From Alphaproteobacteria bacterium (GTDB lineage: Bacteria > Pseudomonadota > Alphaproteobacteria > SP197), in contig JAJEBJ010000467.1 of the NCBI GenBank assembly GCA_022822575.1, forward strand, positions 1 to 7,297: a stretch of DNA of 7,297 bases, given 5' to 3'. The number at the start of each line of letters is the position of its first letter. Position 1 is the stretch's first letter. The translations under genes and the position numbers were made by a program. This document shows, one piece after another, positions 1 to 6,641 of the stretch. A model generated the notes under the pieces. It saw nothing but the letters and a program-made list of their open reading frames with translations, was not told where the DNA came from and searched no databases.

Positions 1-161
1 CCATTGCGGGTGCTGTGCTTGGCGCCCGCTTCGGCCTCGAGGGCATCCCCGAACGCTGGCGCCGACGGGAGGCCGAAATCAGGGCCGGGCGCATCCGGAT
101 GGAGGACTGCGCCGACCGGTTGGTGGCCTCTGCCCGGAAAAAGGCGTCGCTGACATCCTGA
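1..161 (+). CDS. ADP-ribosylglycohydrolase family protein, C-terminal end (5' part outside window)
   Basis: The reading frame enters from the left edge (first whole codon at base 3) and gives 52 residues before a TGA at 159-161. The segment IAGAVLGARFGLEGIPERW closely resembles the last conserved helix region of ADP-ribosylglycohydrolases (DraG/ARH family), where a Gly/Ala-rich stretch is followed by a G-L/I-x-x-I-P-x-x-W motif. A charged tail of about 30 residues follows, also usual there. Enzymes of this family remove ADP-ribose from proteins or small molecules in the cytoplasm using two Mg ions. The metal ligands lie N-terminal to this part and cannot be checked. The next gene runs convergently, so nothing downstream is in an operon with it. 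The family call rests on one short motif, and the substrate cannot be inferred. Confidence 0.6.
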   Translation, partial: IAGAVLGARFGLEGIPERWRRREAEIRAGRIRMEDCADRLVASARKKASLTS

Positions 162-180
162 CGGAACGGGCGGTTCAAGG

Positions 181-207
181 GGGTCAGCTCCTTCTCCACC
201 CTGACCC
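181..207. terminator. possible bidirectional stem-loop between convergent genes
   Basis: GGGTCAG (181-187) and CTGACCC (201-207) form a perfect 7-bp stem with a 13-base pyrimidine-rich loop. It lies in the 83-base gap between the ADP-ribosylglycohydrolase end and the stop of the exported protein gene on the other strand. On the + strand it is followed by a weakly T-rich stretch (GTTGGTTTG). There is no true U tract, so this is a tentative terminator. Confidence 0.3.
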
Positions 208-244
208 GTTGGTTTGATCACGAGGCGGTCCCGAACCGGGTTTG

Positions 245-745
245 CTATCGCTGCCAGATGCACTCCGCCCAGGTGACGTAAAGCGTCTCAGTCAGATAGT
301 CGATGTCGTAGGAGCATGATCCGGTGATACCTTCATAACTGCCGGCGCCCCCCGCCAACGTCAGCTGTCCCGCACCGCCTTCTTCGGCGGCACCATCTAC
401 ATGTCTCTTGGCAATCGAGAACAGCATGTCGCCCGCGGGACTCGCGGAGGTACAGGCTCCATCGAGTCCGGTGTTGGTGGCCGAACTCTTTCCGGACACG
501 ATGCACGACGTCCGCATGGATCGTCCCTTGACGAAGGGCCCGCCGCTGCTCTCGACAATGGTACTGGTGCCCTCGGAGATGCCGCCGAAGATTGTGCCGT
601 CCACATGGGGGATCGTGGCGTATTGGCTGGTCAGGCTCGTCGTGAGGGCGAAACTGCCTGTTTCCTCGGCGGCCGGGCCCTGGCCAACCTGCAGAAGTCC
701 GGCGGCGACGGCCAGTCCCAGTGCATGTCTTCTGCCGAATGTCAT
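245..745 (-). CDS. small exported hypothetical protein, beta-rich, four cysteines
   Basis: The product has 166 aa. ATG at 745 is preceded by a purine-rich ribosome site (AGGACGAGGAAG) at good spacing. The N-terminus is a clear signal peptide: twin arginine at residues 5-6, hydrophobic stretch 8-19 (ALGLAVAAGLLQ), and a plausible cleavage after the alanines at 25-26. The RR pair could mark Tat export, but it lacks the full Tat consensus, so Sec export is equally possible. The mature part is rich in Gly, Ser and Thr and looks all-beta. Cysteines at 81, 98, 144 and 162 could form two disulfides in the periplasm. The segment GGAGSYEGITGSCSYD (132-147) resembles the G-G-x-G-x-Y-x-G-I-T-G repeat of small exported lipocalin/allene-oxide-cyclase-like barrels, but this is only a pattern resemblance. 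The gene stands alone on its strand and I do not know its function. Confidence 0.72.
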   Translation of the reverse strand: MTFGRRHALGLAVAAGLLQVGQGPAAEETGSFALTTSLTSQYATIPHVDGTIFGGISEGTSTIVESSGGPFVKGRSMRTSCIVSGKSSATNTGLDGACTSASPAGDMLFSIAKRHVDGAAEEGGAGQLTLAGGAGSYEGITGSCSYDIDYLTETLYVTWAECIWQR

Positions 746-768
746 GGCGTTCTTCCTCGTCCTTTCAA

Positions 769-797
769 GATGGCAAACACCGACGCTACGGTGTCAA
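769..797 (-). promoter_or_regulatory. possible promoter of the exported protein gene
   Basis: Read on the - strand, a perfect TTGACA -35 hexamer (792-797) lies about 50 bases before the ATG at 745. The -10 region expected 17-19 bases further on is poor (around CATCTT). Transcription would start some 15 bases before the start codon, just leaving room for the ribosome site. Support comes mainly from the -35 match and the position. Confidence 0.28.
777..794. promoter_or_regulatory. inverted repeat overlapping the -35 of the exported protein gene
   Basis: ACACCG (777-782) and CGGTGT (789-794) form a perfect 6-bp inverted repeat with a 6-base spacer. It overlaps the TTGACA hexamer of the - strand promoter candidate, as a repressor operator would. 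The regulator is unknown and no regulator gene lies in the window. Confidence 0.25.
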
Positions 798-857
798 GAA
801 AGAACGGGGTGAACAACACGAATCTCGACGTTGCCACCTGATCCGTCATGTGTACCT

Positions 858-898
858 GTGTGCGGCACACTTGCTGATCGTCGTCAGTCAGCGACGAT
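858..898. promoter_or_regulatory. two adjacent inverted repeats in the divergent control region
   Basis: GTGTGC (858-863) and GCACAC (865-870) form a near-continuous palindrome. Six bases later, ATCGTCG (877-883) and CGACGAT (892-898) form a perfect 7-bp repeat with an 8-base spacer. Both sit in the gap between the divergent exported protein and racemase-like genes. The second ends at the spot where a -35 for the + strand gene would be. Dyads of this size suit a dimeric transcription factor, but none is identified. Confidence 0.3.
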
Positions 899-924
899 TT
901 GAACTTTCCGGGACGGGCTACAAT
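898..924 (+). promoter_or_regulatory. weak promoter candidate for the racemase-like gene
   Basis: TACAAT (919-924) is a good -10 hexamer. The nearest -35-like sequences (TTTGAA at 898, TTGAAC at 899) are only 14-15 bases upstream, which is too close for a standard sigma-70 promoter. If used, it would give a leader of about 140 bases before the likely start at 1072. The stretch 925-1071 shows nothing clear: the open frame there lacks the codon-position bias seen after 1072. Confidence 0.2.
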
Positions 925-1071
925 CGGCCTGGCGATACAGCTTGCGGACTTTGTGCGAGGCGAGGGATGAGGCAACAGCGTCACCATGGTTGTGACCCCG
1001 GCGCCTGCCAGTCATTCTCTTCGCGGATCTCGCCGGATCCGCATGGCTTCATCAGGGAAAGGGGGTGCGAA

Positions 1072-1905
1072 TTGTCACCGTACAGGAAGCCCGTGCAGTG
1101 GGAGGACTCGCGCAACAAGCTCTATCCCCACCAGGTCGTCTTCACCTGTCCGCCCAGGGACTTTTGCGGAGGGCCGACGGACTTCGTGCGCATGGCGCCC
1201 GACACGGTCGGGGTCCATGGCCGCATGCTGCACATACCCGACTACGAACACCGTCTCGACCAGCGCCTGCAGAACTTCGCGCTGCTTGAGGAGGTGGTCG
1301 AGTGTGCGGCGAACGCCGGTGCGGACGTCTGCGCCCAGGTCGGCTCGAACTGGGTCCATGCCTCGAACCTCGGGGTCGAGGGTATCCGCCGTTACATCGA
1401 GCGGCTGAGCGAGACTTATGCGACCGCGTTCCACATGGCGGGCTACGCCATGGTCGAAGCACTGCGTGCGGCCAACGTCGAGAAGGTGGCACTCAATGCC
1501 GTCTACCACTGGCCGGACTGGTGGCAGGGGACCGTGGGCTTTCTGCGCGAGGCAGGCTTCGACGTCGTGTGGGCCGGCAATTTCGTCGACCAGGGCTGGT
1601 TCGCCAGCCAGGAAGAGCTCAATGGCCAGGTGTTCTGCTTCGACGAGGAACTGGCGGCACGATCCATGGCTTACGTTGCCGACAAGGCGCCCCACGCCGA
1701 CGCCTATCTCGCCAACGGCACGGCCCACTTCCGACGTGCGTCAGATGGCGTGACCCGGCGATTCTGCGGGCTGGCGCCCGAACTCGAGGCCATGCTCGGC
1801 AAGCCCGTGATCACGCATGACATCGCCCTTTACTGGCGTGTCTTTAAAACACTCGGCATGGCTCCCGTGACAAGGCAGGGCAGCCTGCTCGCCTCCCTGC
1901 AGTGA
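1072..1905 (+). CDS. Asp/Glu racemase / maleate isomerase / arylmalonate decarboxylase superfamily protein without the catalytic cysteines
   Basis: The frame is open well upstream, but strong third-position G/C bias begins only near 1072. I chose TTG 1072 (277 aa) because AAAGGGGG lies six bases before it; GTG 1093 (AGGA upstream, 270 aa) is an alternative. The fold is recognised from the order of segments: a VVF strand (22-24), F-V-R-M-A-P-D-T-V-G-V-H-G-R (38-51), a helix ending in NAGADV (81-86), MVEALRAANVEKVAL (127-141), GFLREAGFDVV (156-166), HADAYLANGT (208-217), then LEAMLGKPVITHDIALYW (238-255), a typical C-terminal strand-helix. These enzymes racemise, isomerise or decarboxylate small dicarboxylates using one or two cysteines. 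By my alignment both Cys positions are glycine here (Gly91 in QVGSN, Gly216 in ANGT), and the N-terminal SSNT-like loop is replaced by PPRDF. It may therefore use other chemistry. Substrate unknown; it appears to be transcribed alone. Confidence 0.75.
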   Translation: MSPYRKPVQWEDSRNKLYPHQVVFTCPPRDFCGGPTDFVRMAPDTVGVHGRMLHIPDYEHRLDQRLQNFALLEEVVECAANAGADVCAQVGSNWVHASNLGVEGIRRYIERLSETYATAFHMAGYAMVEALRAANVEKVALNAVYHWPDWWQGTVGFLREAGFDVVWAGNFVDQGWFASQEELNGQVFCFDEELAARSMAYVADKAPHADAYLANGTAHFRRASDGVTRRFCGLAPELEAMLGKPVITHDIALYWRVFKTLGMAPVTRQGSLLASLQ

Positions 1906-1984
1906 ACGTCGCAGGCAGGCGGCGCCCCGCCAGATCAGTCCGGGTCCGGAGTCGTTGGAGGCCCTTGCCAGGCACCACGTCACG

Positions 1985-2001
1985 GGTCTTCGTGGAAGAC
2001 C
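1985..2001. repeat. perfect hairpin downstream of the racemase-like gene
   Basis: GGTCTTC (1985-1991) and GAAGACC (1995-2001) make a 7-bp stem with a 3-base loop, 80 bases past the racemase-like stop. No T tract follows on either strand, so it would be a weak intrinsic terminator at most. It also coincides with the last codons of the coding remnant read on the - strand, so the symmetry may be incidental. Confidence 0.25.
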
Positions 2002-2076
2002 ACCTCTGCCGGCAGGACTGTCACGCTGGAAGGCAACACGGCCTGGTACGTGACGTCTTCGACTCTCCACGACGCC

Positions 2077-2097
2077 GTTGTCGTACAACAATGTTGT
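2077..2097. repeat. overlapping dyads built from GTTGT/ACAAC
   Basis: GTTGT-CGT-ACAAC (2077-2089) fits the generic T-N-G-T-N3-A-C-N-A pattern of FadR-subfamily GntR operators. ACAACA-A-TGTTGT (2085-2097) forms a second dyad sharing one arm. The site lies inside the probable coding remnant, where these bases encode Thr-Leu-Leu-Tyr-Asp-Asn on the - strand, and is downstream of both flanking genes. An operator role is therefore doubtful. Confidence 0.2.
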
Positions 2098-2144
2098 CGT
2101 AGGCGGGTACTCGAGATCGACGAGGCCACTTTCGGCGAGCAGCG

Positions 2145-4136
2145 TTACAGGGTCATGGCGAGGGTGCGGGCCTCGAAGATGGCCATGGAGGCCGTGCGTG
2201 CGGCAACGGCATCGCCGAGGTTGTGAATCCGGAGATCGTCGTCGGCGAGTTCGCGGCGCAGGCTGTCTTCCACCGTGTTGGTGGTGGCGAGAACTAGGCT
2301 GTCGAAGTCGCGTTCCTCGGTGTCTCCGGTGTAGAGGTTCATGAGTGTCGCGGTGTTGCCTTTCCAGGCGCTCAAGGCATGGCCGCAGATGACCTCGACG
2401 CCGAGTTTCCAGAACCGTTCGCGGGTGGTGTCGCCGGTCCGCGAGAAGTCGAGTTGCTCGGCGGGTTTCTCGGCCGCGGTCACCACGGTCACCATGTGAC
2501 GCGCCAGGGCGAGGTGCAGAGCCGTTCCTGAGGCCGGCCACCAGCCGTTGATGTCATCGAGGAGGAGAACGTTGGTGCCCGGAACCGCCTCGCCCTCGAG
2601 AATGTCGTGGGCTGTCATGACGTTGTCCTGCTCAGCTCCTTCCAGGCGTTCGACATGCGGAAAGGCGCGCTGGAAGCCTGTTCTCGTGGGGATCGATCCC
2701 GTCGCAAGGATCACGTCGTCCGCCCCGAAGGCACGGACGTCGTCGGCCGACATGTCGGTGTTGAGAATGACGCGCACCTGGAGTTTTTCCAGCTGGTCGC
2801 TGCACCAGGTCAGGAACTCGCCGACCTCTCCCCTTTCAGGCTGACCCGCCGCAAGGCGGAACTGGCCGCCCAATTCAGCGCCCTTCTCGACAAGTGTGAC
2901 GCGATGACCGCGCATCGCCGCCACCCTCGCCGTCTCGAGACCGGCCGGACCACCCCCGACGATAAGGATGTGGCGGGGGCTGGGCGCCCGTGGTGCGCTG
3001 TCGCCATCCCACAGCGTTTCCCGTCCCACCGATGGGTTGACGAGACAGGAGATCCAGTAGTCGCGAAGTCGCCGGCCGAGGCACAGCTGGTTGCAGGAGA
3101 TGCACGGCCGGATGTCGTCGGCCCGCCCGCCGGCTGCCTTGTTGGCGAGGTGGGGATCGGCAATCTGGCCGCGGACAATCGAGACCAGATCGCACTTGCC
3201 GGCAGCGAGTGCCTCCTCGGCGCGCTGCGGCGTCTTCACGCGCGCCTCTGCGGTGACGAGGGCGTGCCTCACCACGCTCTTGATCTCACTGGCTTCGTCC
3301 GGGCCAAGGGGGGTGTCGAAGTGAAAGCTCGGGACGATCTTCGAGAACTGGTTGAGATAGCTTCCTGACCCACAGGACAGGTAGTCGCACAGGCCCCGCT
3401 CATCGAGCCATGCGAAGATCTCCAGCTTGTCGGCCATGGTCAGGCCGCCCGGGTAGGGCTCGCCACCCGAAACGGTCATGCCGACGATGAAGTTCTCGCC
3501 GCAGGTCCGTCGGATGCCCTCGACGATGCGTGTCACGAAACGCAGGCGGTTCTCGAGGCTGCCGCCCCAGCGATCGTCGCGGCGGTTGGTGAGAGGCGAC
3601 CAGAACTGGTCGATCAGGCAGGAGTAGCCGGCGAAGAGGTCGACACCATCGAAACCGCCGGCCTGGTCGCGTTCTGCCTGCCGGATGAAGGCGTCGACGA
3701 GTTCCTCGATCTCCTGATCCGTCATCACGTGGCTGCCCCAGGGGTCGTGGTGACTCACCTGGCCCGAGGGAGACCAGTAGGCGGTCCAGGAATTGTCCTG
3801 ATCGCCGTGGGCGCCGGTATGGTAGATCTGGTGACACATGACGGTGCCGTGTTCGTGGCAGGCATCGGTGACCTTGCGGAAATGCGGAATGACCACGTCT
3901 TCGGCGAGAAAGTTGCCCCGGGTGAGGATGGCCGTCGGGTGCGGTGGCGACGGTTCGACAACGATCATTGCTGCCCCGCCCCGGGCGCGCTCCCGGTAGT
4001 ATCCGAAGTGCCTGTCGAGTGGCAGGCCACCTTCCGACATATTGGCGGTATGCGCTCCGAAAACGATGCGGTTCTTCAGTTCGTGCCCGCGCAGCGTTAC
4101 CGGGCGGAACACATGGGGAAACGGTGTCTCGGTCAT
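2145..4136 (-). CDS. FMN/4Fe-4S/FAD oxidoreductase of the TMADH / dienoyl-CoA reductase class (DgcA/StcD-like)
   Basis: The product has 663 aa. ATG 4136 has AGGGG about 7 bases upstream. Residues 1-340 are an Old Yellow Enzyme-type FMN barrel: LKNRIVFGAHTANM (20-33), DGVDLFAGYSCLIDQFWSPL (163-182), then NRRDDRWGGSLENRLRF (184-200), a hallmark of the class. Cys345, 348, 352 and 364 (CxxCxxxC-x11-C) match the 4Fe-4S ligands of trimethylamine dehydrogenase and 2,4-dienoyl-CoA reductase. Residues 389-424 form a GGGPAGLE dinucleotide fold ending in GAELGGQ, with ATGS at 478-481. A second nucleotide-binding unit starts at 522 (VLLLDDINGWWPASGTALHL), and IFEARTLAM closes the protein. Length and domain order are full. 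The FIVGM segment, the variant second GxG region and AGY in place of the TMADH/DCR-type His-Gly-Tyr resemble the cytoplasmic N-demethylases acting on dimethylglycine or N-methylproline, but the substrate is an inference. It lies 28 bases after yyaL on the same strand. Confidence 0.88.
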   Translation of the reverse strand: MTETPFPHVFRPVTLRGHELKNRIVFGAHTANMSEGGLPLDRHFGYYRERARGGAAMIVVEPSPPHPTAILTRGNFLAEDVVIPHFRKVTDACHEHGTVMCHQIYHTGAHGDQDNSWTAYWSPSGQVSHHDPWGSHVMTDQEIEELVDAFIRQAERDQAGGFDGVDLFAGYSCLIDQFWSPLTNRRDDRWGGSLENRLRFVTRIVEGIRRTCGENFIVGMTVSGGEPYPGGLTMADKLEIFAWLDERGLCDYLSCGSGSYLNQFSKIVPSFHFDTPLGPDEASEIKSVVRHALVTAEARVKTPQRAEEALAAGKCDLVSIVRGQIADPHLANKAAGGRADDIRPCISCNQLCLGRRLRDYWISCLVNPSVGRETLWDGDSAPRAPSPRHILIVGGGPAGLETARVAAMRGHRVTLVEKGAELGGQFRLAAGQPERGEVGEFLTWCSDQLEKLQVRVILNTDMSADDVRAFGADDVILATGSIPTRTGFQRAFPHVERLEGAEQDNVMTAHDILEGEAVPGTNVLLLDDINGWWPASGTALHLALARHMVTVVTAAEKPAEQLDFSRTGDTTRERFWKLGVEVICGHALSAWKGNTATLMNLYTGDTEERDFDSLVLATTNTVEDSLRRELADDDLRIHNLGDAVAARTASMAIFEARTLAMTL

Positions 4137-4149
4137 GGAAAACCCCTGA

Positions 4150-4164
4150 ATACAATATGTTGTA

Positions 4165-4165
<1 letters not shown>
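4150..4165. promoter_or_regulatory. 16-bp operator-like inverted repeat upstream of the oxidoreductase
   Basis: ATACAA (4150-4155), spacer TATG, TTGTAT (4160-4165) form a perfect dyad filling half of the 28-base gap between the yyaL stop and the oxidoreductase start. Its last base is the first base of the yyaL stop triplet on the + strand, and its other end is 13 bases from the oxidoreductase ATG. AT-rich symmetry in otherwise GC-rich DNA, next to a ribosome site, suggests binding of a dimeric regulator. The regulator family cannot be told; GntR-type proteins often use similar half-sites. Confidence 0.45.
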
Positions 4166-6204
<2,039 letters not shown>

Positions 6205-6216
6205 GTTGCGTTCACC

Positions 6217-6228
6217 GGTTCGGGAACC
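6217..6228. repeat. short inverted repeat in the yyaL/DUF6489 divergent gap
   Basis: GGTTC-GG-GAACC lies 13 bases before the yyaL ATG, within the 67-base gap between two divergent genes. It could affect the yyaL 5' leader or bind a regulator, but it is short and no clear -10/-35 pair is seen for either gene in this gap. Confidence 0.2.
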
Positions 6229-6239
6229 CTACCCTGACG

Positions 6240-6260
6240 GTTGTATTCGACATACTCAAC
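6240..6260. promoter_or_regulatory. imperfect dyad sharing the GTTGTAT half-site
   Basis: GTTGTAT (6240-6246) faces ATAC-T-CAAC (6252-6260), an imperfect mate with one inserted base. The same seven bases, GTTGTAT, occur at 4159-4165 in the dyad before the oxidoreductase. The site lies between the divergent yyaL and DUF6489 genes, where an operator would be expected. The match is short, so chance is a real possibility. Confidence 0.22.
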
Positions 6261-6271
6261 CGGTATCCGCC

Positions 6272-6511
6272 ATGAAAGTGACGATCAAGATCGACTGTAC
6301 TCCGGAAGAAGCCCGCGCCTTTCTGGGCATGCCCGACATCCGTCCACTGCAGGACGAGATCATGGCCGGCCTGAAGGAACGCATGGACGAAGCCATGTCC
6401 CGGTTTGATCCCGAAGCGATGCTGAAGGAATGGACCGGGGCATCGGGTGACGGCATGAACCAGATGATGGAGATGTGGCGTCACATGCTGAACCCGGCAA
6501 AGCGCGACTGA
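6272..6511 (+). CDS. DUF6489 family protein
   Basis: The product has 79 aa. I place the start at ATG 6272 because the protein from there begins MKVTIKIDCTPEEARAFLGM, the characteristic opening of this small family. The frame is open back to 6179, but that part overlaps the yyaL start and its promoter gap. No strong ribosome site is visible. The rest is amphipathic and helical with many methionines (seven in the last 40 residues), ending MWRHMLNPAKRD. There is no signal peptide or membrane segment, so it is a small cytoplasmic protein of unknown function. It is divergent from yyaL and ends 6 bases before the parS palindrome. Confidence 0.85.
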   Translation: MKVTIKIDCTPEEARAFLGMPDIRPLQDEIMAGLKERMDEAMSRFDPEAMLKEWTGASGDGMNQMMEMWRHMLNPAKRD

Positions 6512-6517
6512 CTCCCG

Positions 6518-6533
6518 TGTTTCACGTGAAACA
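6518..6533. other. parS: parS centromere site (ParB binding site)
   Basis: TGTTTCACGTGAAACA is a perfect 16-bp palindrome and matches the widely conserved bacterial chromosomal parS consensus (core GTTTCACGTGAAAC). ParB loads and spreads from such sites, acting with ParA and SMC in chromosome segregation. They cluster near the replication origin in most bacteria. The site is intergenic, 6 bases after the DUF6489 stop and about 110 bases before the TnpB start. The parA and parB genes are not in the window. Confidence 0.92.
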
Positions 6534-6587
6534 GTGGGCGATTACATCCTTGACTGGACGGTGATGTTACGGGATGATGCGCGTGTG

Positions 6588-6618
6588 GTTTGGGGTCGCC
6601 TGCCCCGCCTCACCAAAC
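6588..6618 (+). repeat. possible subterminal hairpin at the left end of the TnpB element
   Basis: GTTTGG (6588-6593) pairs with CCAAAC (6613-6618). Inside, GGGG (6592-6595) can alternatively pair with CCCC (6603-6606). IS200/IS605 elements carry imperfect subterminal hairpins near their ends, and this lies just ahead of tnpB. TTAC tetramers at 6542-6545 and 6567-6570 could be the flanking target, but the boundary cannot be fixed without the right end or an empty site. Confidence 0.25.
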
Positions 6619-6641
6619 GGCCAATGGAGGGCCGACCGCGC

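Larger units (their letters stand above)
1980..2144 (-). pseudogene. possible frameshifted coding remnant directly downstream of the oxidoreductase
   Basis: On the - strand, just after the oxidoreductase stop (TAA, 2145-2147), one frame reads VTLLAESGLVDLEYPPTTTL and then LYDNGVVE down to about 2065. It has a coding-like base pattern (about 75% G/C at third, under 40% at second positions). From about 2069 another frame takes over with the same signature, reading WRVEDVTYQAVLPSSVTVLP and AEVVFHEDP up to a TGA at 1980-1982. Neither frame looks coding in the other's half. This fits a C-terminal gene fragment of about 55 codons broken by one frameshift near 2060-2070. I see no convincing start codon and do not recognise the protein. 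A sequencing indel in an intact small gene is the main alternative. Confidence 0.33.

Noticed and set aside
721..1071. N-terminal extension of the racemase-like gene back to ATG 721 or 967
   Set aside because: The frame is open, but it lacks codon-position bias, runs across the divergent promoter region and has no similarity to the family N-terminus.
1918..1931. GGCGG/CCGCC hairpin after the racemase-like stop as a terminator
   Set aside because: The stem is only 5 bp in GC-rich sequence, and no T tract follows on either strand.
1741..2541. 266-codon - strand open frame overlapping the racemase-like and oxidoreductase genes
   Set aside because: It is a shifted-frame shadow of both genes, Arg/Pro-rich and without motifs. 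Only the short stretch between about 2065 and 2144 looks coding, and that is reported as a remnant.
2607..3368. 253-codon + strand open frame opposite the oxidoreductase
   Set aside because: It is antisense to the conserved FMN, Fe-S and FAD regions of the oxidoreductase and shows no family motif of its own.
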